Positions 27,830-37,707 of a stretch of 64,000 bases of DNA are shown here, piece by piece. A model generated the notes under the pieces. That model worked only from the letters and a program-made list of their open reading frames with translations. It made no database searches and had not been told where the DNA came from. Made by a program: the position numbers and the translations under genes. The DNA lies in assembly GCA_963791995.1 (NCBI GenBank), contig CAWBUQ010000008.1:235177-299176 (forward strand), written 5' to 3'. This DNA is from Bog-473 sp963791995. GTDB lineage: Bacteria > Actinomycetota > Acidimicrobiia > Acidimicrobiales > RAAP-2. The number at the start of each line of letters is the position of its first letter. The first letter of the stretch is position 1.

Positions 27830-28319
27830 CGAGACCCGCCGGGCATCAGTCGAGGGTTGCGCGCGGACCACGGGGCGCGCCGGCGGGCAGTCGTACCGGC
27901 GGCGCTCGTCGACATGGCATGAGGCGATGGTTGGAAGATGGCGGTTCAACCCCGAATCGTGTGGATGTCTGTCTGTGGGTGCGTGTCTGAGCAGCCGGGG
28001 CCGTGGGAGCGCGCCTCGGCTCGTCGAACCCGTGGCGTGGCCGGTCGAACGCCCCCGCCGAGGCCGCGGCGAGGTTACCTCGGAGCAGGTCGGGCCTTTA
28101 CCGTGTTGAGAGCAGGAATCGAGGTCCGGACGACCGGCCGCGTCCGAGCGTGCGTAGAACGGTGTGACGGGTCGGAATCGCTACACTGAGACATCCCTGC
28201 GACCCCGCGTCGGCCCTGGTAGGAGCGTTTAGCGGCGAGATGATGACTTACGGCTCTGTTTCGGCTCTCGCCGATCCGATAAGAGTGCAAAGTCCGCATC
28301 CGAGGGGGAAGGCGCGGTG
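27830..28319. promoter_or_regulatory. Divergent intergenic region rnd / GGDEF gene
   Basis: This 490-bp gap has no supported gene. It contains a possible -10 (TACACT at 28182-28187) without a good -35, and GC-rich potential stems between 28190 and 28290. I looked for a cyclic-di-GMP riboswitch because of the following gene and found no convincing match. Confidence 0.3.
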
Positions 28320-28985
28320 ATGGCAAAGAAGACGCCTGACGACGAGCGCTTTGAGGACGAGGCCGAGCCCGGCCGGGGTCCCGGAGAGACCGGAGGGGCG
28401 GGGACCGACGCCGGAGGCCAGACGCGTACGGTCGAGTCGATGCTCCAGGAGATCAGCTCGACGCAGACCTCGGAGGGGTCGACCTCGGCCGTTCCTCGAA
28501 CGGGCAAGTACGACCAGCTCTGGCAGCTCTCAATGGCCGACCCCCATACCGGGTTGGCCAACCAGTTGCTCCTTCTCGACCGACTGACCCAGGCACTGGC
28601 TCGCCACCGGCGTCACGGGGGCGAAGTCGTGGTGTGTCACATCAACCTCGAGAACCTGGCAGAGATCAATCTCGACCTGGGCTACACCACGGGGAACGCC
28701 GTCCTCTGCGACATGTCCCGTCGGCTCACGTCGGTGTTGCGGGCAGAGGACACCGTCGGTCGCGTCGGCGGGAGTGAGCTGGTCGTGGTGATCACGGTGA
28801 ACGACGAACAGGCAGTCGGGCCTCTCATGCGACGGCTGCAGCACACCCTCGACGAGCCCGTGATGGTGGGAGGCAAGGGCATTCGCCTGCATGCCTCACT
28901 GGGTGTTGCAATCGCTGAGGACACCGAGTCCGCCGAGGAGGTCCTGGCCCGGGCCGACCGCTCGACCCGCGTCACCAAGCGCTAA
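28320..28985 (+). CDS. GGDEF-domain protein with degenerate active site
   Basis: GGDEF domains make cyclic di-GMP from two GTP. An acidic, Gly-rich N-terminus (about 65 residues, probably disordered) precedes a GGDEF fold beginning DPHTGLANQLLLLDRL and ending LGVAIAEDTESAEEVLARAD. The signature loop reads GRVGGSELVVV, GGSEL instead of GGDEF or GGEEF. Loss of the catalytic acidic residue suggests a GTP- or ligand-sensing domain rather than an active cyclase. It starts at an ATG with GGGGGAAGG upstream. It has 221 aa and no membrane segment. Confidence 0.75.
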   Translation: MAKKTPDDERFEDEAEPGRGPGETGGAGTDAGGQTRTVESMLQEISSTQTSEGSTSAVPRTGKYDQLWQLSMADPHTGLANQLLLLDRLTQALARHRRHGGEVVVCHINLENLAEINLDLGYTTGNAVLCDMSRRLTSVLRAEDTVGRVGGSELVVVITVNDEQAVGPLMRRLQHTLDEPVMVGGKGIRLHASLGVAIAEDTESAEEVLARADRSTRVTKR

Positions 28986-29147
28986 CTCCTCGCGCCGGGC
29001 ACCCCCGAACGGTCGTTGGGCTCGCGGCAGTTCGCGGAAGGGTGAATCGGCCCGGAAGAAAACAGGAGTATCGGCTCTATTGGCCGCGCCCAATTCCAGC
29101 AAAATTATTGGCAATGTCGATGTACAGCGAGCTCCTCTCAGGCGTGT

Positions 29148-29453
29148 GTGCCGAGGTCGGATCCCCTGCCCCTTCCGTCGTCCCGGGACGATCTGGTGGT
29201 GATCCTGTTGCAGTACCGCCAGGGGCTGCACGCCCAAGGACCCAGCCGCGGCTCCTTCATGACTGAAGACCTGGCGCTCGAGCTCGACCACGACCGCATG
29301 CTCCTACGCCTGTGCACGGCGTTGGACATCGAGAGCGATCCCAGTCGCTTCGCCAACCCGCTCGCCGAGCGAGGCCGCCTCGAGGGCCTGCTCCGCGACG
29401 CCGGCGTCGATTTCCGCACGCTCGACGACCACCGCCGGGCCAAAGTCGCTTGA
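29148..29453 (+). CDS. Small hypothetical protein
   Basis: A 101-aa soluble, acidic protein that I do not recognise. It starts at a GTG (VPRSDPLPLPSSRDDL) and contains DLALELDHDRMLLRLCTALD and LEGLLRDAGVDFRTLDDHRR. The upstream gap (28986-29147) is AT-richer, consistent with its own promoter. Codon usage matches its neighbours. Confidence 0.45.
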   Translation: MPRSDPLPLPSSRDDLVVILLQYRQGLHAQGPSRGSFMTEDLALELDHDRMLLRLCTALDIESDPSRFANPLAERGRLEGLLRDAGVDFRTLDDHRRAKVA

Positions 29454-29491
29454 CCGCCGGGCGTGCGCGCCCGGCTCGAACGGAGCCAGCC

Positions 29492-30160
29492 TCAGGGCTT
29501 GGGCGGGGGGTTGGGGTTGCCCCCCTTGCGCTCTGCCAGGACGGCCGCGTACACGGCAGCCTCGGTGCGCCGACGCATGCCCAGTTTGGAGAGGAGGCTC
29601 GAGACGTAGTTCTTGACGGTCGCCTCGGCCAGGAAGAGCTGCTCGGCGATCTGGCGGTTCGACCGGCCCTGCGCGATCAGCTCGAGCACCTTGCGTTCCT
29701 GGGGCGTGAGCACGGTCAGGCGCGACTCGGCCTCCTGATCCTTGCGCAGACGGTCGAAGAGCTCCTGGGTGAGTGAGGGGTCGAGCAGGGACATCCCCTG
29801 GTTGACCCGCCGAATGTCGCCGAGGAGGTCACCGCCGCCGACCTCTTTGAGGACGTAGCCCGACGCCCCCGCCATGATGGAGGAGAACAGCGCATCGTCG
29901 TCGGAGTACGACGTCAGCATTAGACAGCGCACCTGTGGCGCCACCGACTGGATCTCCCGGCACACTTCGATGCCGTTGCCGTCCGGTAGGCGGACATCGA
30001 GGATGGCCACGTCCGGCTCGAGGTCGCGAATCATCGTCAAACCTTCTGCCGCCGTCGCGGCCTCACCGACGACGTCCATGTCGTCCTCGGCCTCGAGCAG
30101 CGTTCGCAGGCCCGTCCGCACCAGCTCGTGATCGTCGAGGACGAAGACTCGAATCGACAT
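29492..30160 (-). CDS. LuxR/NarL-family response regulator (DevR/DosR-like)
   Basis: A two-component response regulator of 222 aa. The receiver domain starts SIRVFVLDDHELVRTGL; the phospho-acceptor Asp is in EPDVAILDVRLPDGNG, and the Thr and Lys switch residues are in MLTSYSDDD and GYVLKEVGG. The C-terminal LuxR helix-turn-helix has LTPQERKVLELIAQGRSNRQ and LAEATVKNYVSSLLSKLG, close to DosR. It is divergent from a GAF-histidine kinase, 40 bp apart. DosR-type regulators control hypoxia and dormancy responses in mycobacteria; that role here is inferred. Confidence 0.88.
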   Translation of the reverse strand: MSIRVFVLDDHELVRTGLRTLLEAEDDMDVVGEAATAAEGLTMIRDLEPDVAILDVRLPDGNGIEVCREIQSVAPQVRCLMLTSYSDDDALFSSIMAGASGYVLKEVGGGDLLGDIRRVNQGMSLLDPSLTQELFDRLRKDQEAESRLTVLTPQERKVLELIAQGRSNRQIAEQLFLAEATVKNYVSSLLSKLGMRRRTEAAVYAAVLAERKGGNPNPPPKP

Positions 30161-30200
30161 CCACCCAATACTGCCACGGGGCATCAGAGCCTCAGGACCT

Positions 30201-31409
30201 GTGAGGGGGGTGGCTGATCTGCCCGCAGGAGCCACGAATGCGGTTGTACCCCCTCTATCCTGGCGTGTCGTGCAGCCCTTCGACCGGATCGACGATCCTG
30301 CAAAACTGCGTCGTCTGGTCCAGGCCATCCTGATCCTCGACGCCGAGCTCCACTTGCCCGTGGTGCTCCGCCGCATCGTCGAGGGGGCGTGCGATCTCGT
30401 GGACGCGCAATACGGGGCGCTGGGCGTGCTGAGTGAGGACGGGCGGGTCCTCGACCAATTCCTCACGGTCGGTCTCGGGAGCGAGGAGGAGCAAGCGATC
30501 GGGCCCCGACCCACCGGGAGGGGCGTGCTGGGCACGTTGATCGCCGACGACAAGCCGCTCCGCCTGTCCAACATCACCGACAGCCCCGACAGCTACGGGA
30601 TGCCGGCCAACCATCCGGAGATGACATCGTTCCTAGGCGTTCCGGTACGGGTGCACGGGGAGGCCTACGGGAACCTCTATCTCACGAACAAGAGGACCGC
30701 GGCCGAGTTCTCGGAGGACGACGAGGAGCTGGTCCTGGCGTTGGCCATGGCGGCGGGCATCGCTATCGAGAACGCTCGCCTGCACGGCCTCGTGCGCGAT
30801 CGCGCGCTGACCGAGGACAGGGACCGCATCGCCCGAGATCTGCACGATTCGGTGATCCAGCGACTCTTTGCCATCGGCCTTTCGCTCCAAGGGACCGCGC
30901 GACTCGTCGAGCGGCCCGAGGCCGTGATGCGGATCGGCGAGGCGATCGACAAGCTGGACGACACCATCCGCCAACTGCGCAAGGCGATCTTCGATATTGA
31001 GCTCACGATCAACAAGGAGGGCCTGCACCCCAAGGTGCTCGATCTCGTTCATGAGCTGCGACCCGTCCTGGGTCTGTTGCCCCAGGTCTCTTTCAGCGGG
31101 CCGGTCGACACGGTCGTCAACGCCCAGATGGCCGACGAGGTGCTGCACGTGCTGCGTGAGGCGCTTACCAACGTGGGCAAGCACGCGCGAGCCTCGCAGG
31201 TCGTGATCACGATTGCCGCAGGAGAGGAACTCCGCGTGGTGGTCGCCGACGACGGGCACGGCATGGGTGAGACGCCCCCGTCGGGTCTTGGTCTCAAGAA
31301 CATCCGCCAACGAGCCCAGCGTCTGGGCGGCGACGTGGACCTCGGGACGTCACGGGAGGGCGGGACCCGGCTGACCTGGCACGTGCCCCTGGAGACCCCG
31401 GGGACCTAG
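30201..31409 (+). CDS. GAF-domain sensor histidine kinase (DevS/DosT-like)
   Basis: The probable partner of the adjacent regulator. One GAF domain (about residues 30-195, with AQYGALGVLSEDGRVLDQFL, FLGVPVRVHGEAYGNLYLTN) is followed by a HisKA_3 dimerisation helix with RIARDLHDSVIQRLFAIGLS (phosphorylated His) and an HATPase_c domain (VLREALTNVGKHARASQVVI, VADDGHGM, GLGLKNIRQRA). Mycobacterial DevS has two GAF domains with heme; only one is visible here. Either the GTG at 30201 or the GTG at 30270 could be the start. The protein is soluble. Confidence 0.88.
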   Translation: MRGVADLPAGATNAVVPPLSWRVVQPFDRIDDPAKLRRLVQAILILDAELHLPVVLRRIVEGACDLVDAQYGALGVLSEDGRVLDQFLTVGLGSEEEQAIGPRPTGRGVLGTLIADDKPLRLSNITDSPDSYGMPANHPEMTSFLGVPVRVHGEAYGNLYLTNKRTAAEFSEDDEELVLALAMAAGIAIENARLHGLVRDRALTEDRDRIARDLHDSVIQRLFAIGLSLQGTARLVERPEAVMRIGEAIDKLDDTIRQLRKAIFDIELTINKEGLHPKVLDLVHELRPVLGLLPQVSFSGPVDTVVNAQMADEVLHVLREALTNVGKHARASQVVITIAAGEELRVVVADDGHGMGETPPSGLGLKNIRQRAQRLGGDVDLGTSREGGTRLTWHVPLETPGT

Positions 31410-32849
31410 CCGGCATCGGTCGAGCTGGCGACGGCGACCTCCGCCCGAACGGTCGAGCCGCGGCACGTGGGGCGCTGCCGAGCAGATCTCTGCGAACGCG
31501 TCCTCGATGCACGCGGCGAGCTTCGCCCCGTCCGCAATGGCCGCGACGTCGGTGGTGACGGCCACGCAGGCGCGGTGCCCAGCCGAAATCAGCGACACGT
31601 TGAGGGCGGCGCCCGACGGGGGCGAGGCGGCGTAGATCCCCTCGACGGGGGACCCGGCGAATGCCACGGCGACGGGCGGGCCGGGGATGTTCGTGATGCA
31701 GAAATCGTTGCCCAAGAGCATGGAGCCCCACAGCGAACGGGCGACGAAGGCCGGCAAGGAACTCAGTGCCGTTGCGAGGACGTCGCTGATGGCGAGACCG
31801 GGCGCGTGCTTCCACTCCGCGGTCTGTCGACGTACTTCGGCAACGCAGCTCGAAGGCTCCCGGTGAAGCGGGATGACGAAGCGCGCCGGAACGAAGTGGT
31901 TTCCACCCTCGTCTGCACCTGCACCGCGGACGTTGACCGGCATGAGCACGCGGAACGCAGTGGGCGAAGCCCCGTGCAGTTCGTGGTACACGGCGACGCC
32001 GTGCACCACAGAGGACACAAAGACGTCGTTCACGGTGGCGGACCAGCCGTTGGCGGCCGCCTTCAGGGTCGCCAGGTCGAATTCGAAGATCTCGAGGTGC
32101 CGCCGGAAGCTCCGCTCGGTCATGATGGGTGACTTCGGCCGTCCCGCCGGTGCCATCAGCCGCGCCGCCGACACGCCGACCGAGATCCCCTGGTGCAGGC
32201 TCTGCACCGGATGGGTCACGCAGCGAGCCGCGCCGCCGGCGAGGCCGGCGATATCGGGAACGGCACGCAGAGGCCCGCTCCGCCAGACAGGTCGACGTAA
32301 CGCGGGACGGGTGAGCGTTCCGGCATGAGCGCCGCCGCCGGCTGCGTTCGTGCCGGGCGGAGCGTCGAAGAGATGCGCCAGCACCGCGAGGCCTCCGACA
32401 CCGTCGATCAAAGCGTGGTGGACCTTCATGATCAGGGCAGAGTGTTCCGCCCCGACGTCCTCGACGAGTACGGCCTCCCACAGCGGGAGCGCGCCGTCGA
32501 ATCCGGTTGTGGCCATCGACTGGGCCAGGTCGAGGACCTCGCGCAGCCCTCCCGTTCCCGCCACGCGCATGCGCCGCAGATGTGACCCCATGTCGAAGCC
32601 ATCGTCTGGGATGAACTGGGGCCGCCCTCGGCCCGGTGGCCGCGTCACCGCAACCGACCGCAGCCGAGGGACCTGCTCGACCAGTTGTGCCACTCGGCGC
32701 TGAACCTCGCCCCACTCCGGCGTCCCGCGCAAGAGGAGGATGGCGACGATGGTGGGTCGCATCACCGGATCGGCACTGATGGTCCACAGCAGCGCATCAG
32801 CGCCGCTCATGGTGTCAACGTGGGGTATCCCGCTCAGTGGTTCTCCCAT
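31350..32849 (-). CDS. Wax ester synthase / diacylglycerol acyltransferase (WS/DGAT)
   Basis: It makes storage triacylglycerol or wax esters from acyl-CoA and an alcohol or diacylglycerol. The active-site motif HHALIDGVGG (HHxxxDG) is at about residue 137. Further family features are PLWEAVLVEDV, VNDVFVSSVVHGVAVYHEL, FRVLMPVNVRG and DFCITNIPGPPVAVAFAGSP. It starts at an ATG with GAAGAGGTG upstream. The last 40 residues are Arg-rich and overlap the end of the kinase gene; the true stop may be near 31406 in another frame. Position beside a DevR/DevS-like pair recalls DosR control of tgs1 in mycobacteria. Confidence 0.88.
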   Translation of the reverse strand: MGEPLSGIPHVDTMSGADALLWTISADPVMRPTIVAILLLRGTPEWGEVQRRVAQLVEQVPRLRSVAVTRPPGRGRPQFIPDDGFDMGSHLRRMRVAGTGGLREVLDLAQSMATTGFDGALPLWEAVLVEDVGAEHSALIMKVHHALIDGVGGLAVLAHLFDAPPGTNAAGGGAHAGTLTRPALRRPVWRSGPLRAVPDIAGLAGGAARCVTHPVQSLHQGISVGVSAARLMAPAGRPKSPIMTERSFRRHLEIFEFDLATLKAAANGWSATVNDVFVSSVVHGVAVYHELHGASPTAFRVLMPVNVRGAGADEGGNHFVPARFVIPLHREPSSCVAEVRRQTAEWKHAPGLAISDVLATALSSLPAFVARSLWGSMLLGNDFCITNIPGPPVAVAFAGSPVEGIYAASPPSGAALNVSLISAGHRACVAVTTDVAAIADGAKLAACIEDAFAEICSAAPHVPRLDRSGGGRRRQLDRCRLGPRGLQGHVPGQPGPALP

Positions 32850-32995
32850 GGTTCACACCTCTTCGGGGCACGATACCTGGGTTCACCCGCGCCTGGGAAG
32901 GGCCACGAGCTCTCTTCTCAGGGCGACGAGGCGTCGCTGGTCCTAGCATCAGCGGCGGGGGCTTGAACGGCACCCCAGCGGGAAAGGGAATCGAC

Positions 32996-34917
32996 ATGAC
33001 CACTACGGCGACGACGGCAGGGGTTCCCGAGAGTCACGGGTTGGCCAACGCGCTGTGGCGGCGTCAGCTCACCAGGTACCCGAACACGTGGCCACGGCTC
33101 GGGTACCTGGCAATCGTCGTGCTCACGACGATCATGCTCTATTACCTCTACTACGTGGAGGGCGCGGTGCACGCCGCTACTGCTGCCCTACTACCACATG
33201 TCCTTCCAGTACTTCCTGTACCTGCTCGTCGTCTCCAACGCCATCGGCGCGTTCAGCGCGTTCATCGGAGGCCTCTCGGACAAGATCGGGCGGGCCAACC
33301 TCACCATCTACGGCACACTCCTCGTCGCGCTGATCCAGCTCTTCGCCATCCCGCAAATCCACGACAAGTTCTGGTTCGCCGCGTCGTACTGCGTGATCGG
33401 TTTCGTCGAAGGTGTCATCCTCGTGTCGACGCCCGCGCTCATGCGCGACTTCTCACCCCAGATGGGCCGCGGCGTGGCCATGGGCTTCTGGGCGCTCGGG
33501 CCGACCATGGGCGCCCTGTGCGCCAGCCTGGTGGCGACGCACACACTCGATCACCTCGCGCCCTGGCAGGACCAGTTCATCATCTCGGGCATCGTCTGCA
33601 TGGGCGTCGTGGTGATCGCCTTCTTCTTCCTGCGCGAGCTCTCACCGCAGCTGCGCGACCAACTGATGGTCAGCGAGAGGGAGCGCGCGCTCATTGAGGC
33701 GCGCGCCATGGGGATCGACGTCGAGAGGGCGACCGCGCACCCGATCCGGTCCATGATGAAGCTCGACCTGGTCGCCTCATCGATCGCCATCTCGGTGTTC
33801 CTGCTCTTCTACTACGCGTCGGTCAGCGTGCTCACCATCTACTGGGTGGTGACCTTCAACCGGACCACGCCGCAGGCCAACGGCATCAACGTCTGGCTGG
33901 CGGCCTCCCTCTCGATCGGGCTGGTGGTCGCCGGGGCGCTCTCGGACTGGGCCCAGGTCCGCAAGCCGTTCATGCTCGCTCGGCGCGATCTGCGCCATGG
34001 TGATGATGGGTTTCCTCATCGTGCAGACCGGCCAGCCCCCACACGGGCTACTACTCCAACGTCCTGGTGATCGTGCTGCTGGCCGTCTCCATCGCGCTGG
34101 CCTACGCGCCATGGATGGCCAACTACACCGAGCAGGTCGAGTCCCACAACCCGGCCTTGACGGCGACGGGGCTCGCCATCTGGGGCTGGATCCTGCGCAT
34201 CACCGTCGCCCTCTCCTTCCTCGTGCTGCCCCACGTGATCACCACCTCGACGGTGCTGGTCGACAACCAGACGGCGGGCGCCACCCTGCAGACGATCCAG
34301 GCCGCGCAGCCCTATGCCCCGAACGACGTCACCGCTGAGTGCAACGCGGCGCTCGGCACCTGCCGTCGGTGATCGCGGGCTGCAGGGCGACGACCGAGGC
34401 ACGGCCGGGCTCGACGACGCTTGGCCACCGTGCTCACGACCTGCAACAGCACGCACAGCCTGGCCAAGGCGCTGACGGCGGCCGGCGGCTTGTCCAACCC
34501 CCACGTCCTGGGCCTGCACGCCTACAACCCACTGGCGACCGACATTCAGAACGGCAAGCCGGTGACGCCAGGCGGAGATCCAGTCGAAGGTGGCGAGTAC
34601 TCGCCGAGACCTCGCCAGCCTGCTCGTGGCCGAGCAGAAGCTCGTGCCGGCCCAGAAGACCTCGCCCGGCGAGTGGAAGAGGTGGTGGACCGTCTGCCTG
34701 GCCGGCATGCTGGTGTTCGCCGTCCTCGTGTTCTTCATGCGCGGGCGCTGGAGCCCGCGGGCGGCGCGGCGCGACCTCGCCGAGCACGACCGCATCGATC
34801 TCCGAGGAGCTGGCCAAGCTGGCGAAGGAGCCCGCCGCCGTGTCCAGCCCGGTGCGAGCCGGGTCAGCGCTGGGCGCCTCGGTCGCGGCCCGGCGCCCAC
34901 GGTGGCAGGATCGGGCC
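32996..34917 (+). CDS. MFS transporter with extracytoplasmic C-terminal domain (several frame changes)
   Basis: A carrier of the major facilitator superfamily, spread over several frames with changes near 33180, 33985, 34055, 34375, 34590 and 34800. It starts at an ATG after GGAAAGGGAA. Membrane spans continue across the joins, for example FLYLLVVSNAIGAFSAFIGG with the MFS loop GGLSDKIGRANLTIYG, FLLFYYASVSVLTIYWVV and VLLAVSIALAYAPWMANY. After the last MFS span a roughly 130-residue region with paired cysteines and a final helix (WWTVCLAGMLVFAVLVFFM) is added. No stop was found before the next gene, so the 3' limit is approximate. The substrate is unknown; the neighbours suggest an organic acid. 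Confidence 0.7.
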
Positions 34918-36408
34918 ATGCGAGAGCTCGAGCACTGGGTCGGAGGGAAGTCGGTCGCGGGGACCGTCGGGGCGCACCGGGCCCGTCTACGACCCTGCCC
35001 GCGGGGTGCAGACGGCCAGCGTTCCTCTGGCCTCGGCCGCCGAGGTCGACGGCGCGGTCGAGGTGGCCGACCGAGGCCGCCGCCGAGTGGGGCGGCCGGA
35101 TCGCTCAGTGCGCGGGCGGCCGTCCTCTTCCGCCTTCGCGACCTCGTGGCGGCGGCGGCCCCGGACCTGGCCGCCGCCGTCACGGCCGAGCACGGCAAGG
35201 TGCTGAGCGACGCCGCCGGTGAGGTGGCCCGAGGTCTCGAGAACATCGAATTCGCCTGCGGGATCCCGCACCTGCTCAAGGGATCGCACTCGACCGAGGT
35301 CTCGACCGGGGTCGACGTGCACACCGTCCTCGAGCCGCTCGGTGTCGTCGCCGGCATCACCCCGTTCAACTTCCCCGTGATGGTGCCGCTGTGGATGATG
35401 GCCAACGCCATCGCTTGTGGCAACGCCTTCGTCCTCAAGCCCTCGGAGAAGGATCCTTCCGCGTCGCTGCTCCTGGCCGAGCTGGCCAAGGAGGCGGGCG
35501 TGCCCGACGGCGTCCTCAACGTCGTCCACGGCGACGCCGTCGCGGTGGACGCGCTCTTGGCGCACCCCGGCGTCGCCGCCGTCTCCTTCGTGGGCAGCAC
35601 GCCCGATCGCGCGCCACATCTACGAGACGGGAGCCCGCCACGGCAAGCGCGTCCAGGCGCTCGGCGGGGCGAAGAACCACATGGTGGTGCTGCCCGATGC
35701 GGACGTCGGTGCGGCGGCGGACGCCGCCATCTCGGCCGGCTTCGGCTCGGCGGGGGAGCGCTGCATGGCGATCTCGGTGGTCGTCGCCGTGGGCGCCGTC
35801 GGCGACCAACTGGTCGACGCCATCGCCGGCCGCATGCCCTCGGTCGTCATCGGCCCGGGGAACGACCCCGATTCCCAGATGGGCCCGCTCGTCACCGCGG
35901 AGCACCGCGACCGGGTGCGCGTCCTACGTCGACGGCGCCGAGGCCGAGGGTGCCACCTCGTGGTCGACGGCCGCGGCCGAGTGGCCCGAGGGCTTCTTCC
36001 TCGGCTGCACGCTGCTCGACGAGCGTCCGGCCCGGGCATGCGCGCCTACGACGACGAGATCTTCGGCCCGGTCCTCAGCGTCGTCCGGGTCGACACCTAC
36101 GAGGAGGCCGTCGACCCTGGTCAACGCAGAGCCCCTACGGCAACGGCGTCCGCCATCTTCACCCGGGACGGCGGGGCCGCCCGGCGGTTCCAGCGCGAGG
36201 TCACGCGGGCATGGTCGGGGTCAACGTCGCCATCCCGGTGCCCGTGGGCTTCCACTCCTTCGGGGGCTGGAAGGCCTCGCTCTTCGGCGACAGCGCCATG
36301 TACGGGCCCGAGGGCATCCGCTTCTACACCCGGCCCAAGGTGGTCACGACCCGCTGGCCCGACCCGTCGACCAGCGAGATCGACCTGGGCTTTCCCCGGA
36401 CCCGCTGA
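34918..36408 (+). CDS. mmsA: CoA-acylating methylmalonate-semialdehyde dehydrogenase (many frame changes)
   Basis: MmsA converts (methyl)malonate semialdehyde to propionyl- or acetyl-CoA in valine, beta-alanine or inositol breakdown. Begins MRELEHWVGGKSVAG. Family stretches include GVVAGITPFNFPVMVPLWMM, FVLKPSEKDPSASLLLAELA, ALGGAKNHMVVLPDAD, the catalytic-cysteine motif FGSAGERCMAIS and the end FHSFGGWKASLFGD, GPEGIRFYTRPKVVTTRWPD, diagnostic of MmsA. Frame changes occur near 34975, 35070, 35110, 35605, 35925, 36040, 36115 and 36200. All protein segments are present in order, so sequence errors are more likely than decay. Confidence 0.85.
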   Translation: MRELEHWVGGKSVAGTVGAHRARLRPCPRGADGQRSSGLGRRGRRRGRGGRPRPPPSGAAGSLSARAAVLFRLRDLVAAAAPDLAAAVTAEHGKVLSDAAGEVARGLENIEFACGIPHLLKGSHSTEVSTGVDVHTVLEPLGVVAGITPFNFPVMVPLWMMANAIACGNAFVLKPSEKDPSASLLLAELAKEAGVPDGVLNVVHGDAVAVDALLAHPGVAAVSFVGSTPDRAPHLRDGSPPRQARPGARRGEEPHGGAARCGRRCGGGRRHLGRLRLGGGALHGDLGGRRRGRRRRPTGRRHRRPHALGRHRPGERPRFPDGPARHRGAPRPGARPTSTAPRPRVPPRGRRPRPSGPRASSSAARCSTSVRPGHARLRRRDLRPGPQRRPGRHLRGGRRPWSTQSPYGNGVRHLHPGRRGRPAVPARGHAGMVGVNVAIPVPVGFHSFGGWKASLFGDSAMYGPEGIRFYTRPKVVTTRWPDPSTSEIDLGFPRTR

Positions 36409-36523
36409 GTCGGCGGCCGCCGGGCCTCCTTCCTGGCGGTGGACATGGCCGTAGAACTGAGGCGTAGGGTAAATTCGACATCGACGTCGAGAATGAAGTC
36501 GAGGCAGATCCCGGGGAGGGACA

Positions 36524-37692
36524 ATGACGCTGGCACTTGACGGCCTGCGGGTGATCGACGCCGACACCCATCTGACCGAGGCCCACGACCTGTGGACGAA
36601 GCGGGCACCGGCCAAGTACGCCGACCGGGTGCCCCACGTCGTCGAGGTCGACGGGAAGCCCATGTGGTACGTCGACGGTGCCGAGCTCGGCTTCGCCGGC
36701 GGCGGTGGGGTCATCGACCGCGACGGCGGCAAGGGCCGCGCCGCCGAGGCGCTGTTCGAGTGGACCCAGGACCAGATCCATCTCGGTGCCTTCGACATCC
36801 CCGCTCGCATCGACGTCATGAACGACTCGGGGATCCACGCGCAGGTCTGCTTCCCCAACTCCATCGGCCTCGGCGGGCCAGGGCATCTCGGACATCGTGA
36901 AGGACCCCGTGCTCCGCCTGCTCTGCGTGCAGATCTACAACGACGCCATGGCAGAGGTGCAGGCGGATTCCGGTCAGCGCCTGCTCCCCATGCCGGTGCT
37001 GCCGGCCTGGGACGTCGACGAGGCAGTGGCCGAGGCCAAGCGGGTTGCCTCGCTCGACCTGCGTGGCGTGAACATCACGTCGGACCCCAACGACGTCGGC
37101 GGTCCGGACCTGGCCAGTCGGGCCTGGGACCCGTTGTGGGAGGTCTGCGCCGACCTGCACCTGCCCGTGCACTTCCACATCGGTGCCAGCCTCACCACGA
37201 TGACCTACTTCGGCACCTACCCCTGGGAGTCACAGGACGAGGACACGAAGCTGGCCATCGGCGGGACGCTTGCTGTTCATCGGCAACGCGCGGGTGGTGA
37301 CGAACATCATCTTGAGTGGCATGCTCGATCGCCACCCCACGCTCAAGATGGTCTCGGTCGAGAGCGGCGTCGGCTGGATCCCCTTCATCCTCGAGGCGCT
37401 CGACTACGAGATGTCCGAGAACGCACCCAAGCAACTCGAGGGGATGGCGATGCTCCCATCGGAGTACTTCAAGCGAAACCTCTACGCAACGTTCTGGTTC
37501 GAGAAGAACAACCTGCCGACGCTCATCGACTCGGTGGGAGCGGACAGCATCCTCTTCGAAACGGACTTCCCGCATCCGACCTGCCTCTACCCCAAACCGC
37601 TCGACACGGTGGCCGAGAAGATGTCGACGCTGGCGCCCGAGGTGCAGCGCAAGATCCTCGGGGAGAACGCGCAGAAGCTCTACCGGCTCTAG
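36524..37692 (+). CDS. Amidohydrolase_2 family metal-dependent hydrolase (two frame changes)
   Basis: A TIM-barrel hydrolase/decarboxylase related to ACMSD-type enzymes. The metal-site start is VIDADTHLTE. Later elements are GVNITSDPNDVGGPDL, DLHLPVHFHIGAS, HPTLKMVSVESGVGWIPFIL and the metal-binding FETDFPHPTCLYP. Frame changes lie near 36882 and 37268, and the protein continues smoothly across each. It starts at an ATG with GGGGAGGGACA. It precedes a SnoaL-like gene by 15 bp, so the two may be cotranscribed. The substrate is unknown. Confidence 0.85.
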
Positions 37693-37707
37693 CTTCGCCC
37701 CGGCCCG

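Noticed and set aside
27950..28319. Cyclic-di-GMP riboswitch upstream of the GGDEF gene
   Set aside because: I looked for the conserved GEMM core sequences and found only partial, unconvincing resemblances.
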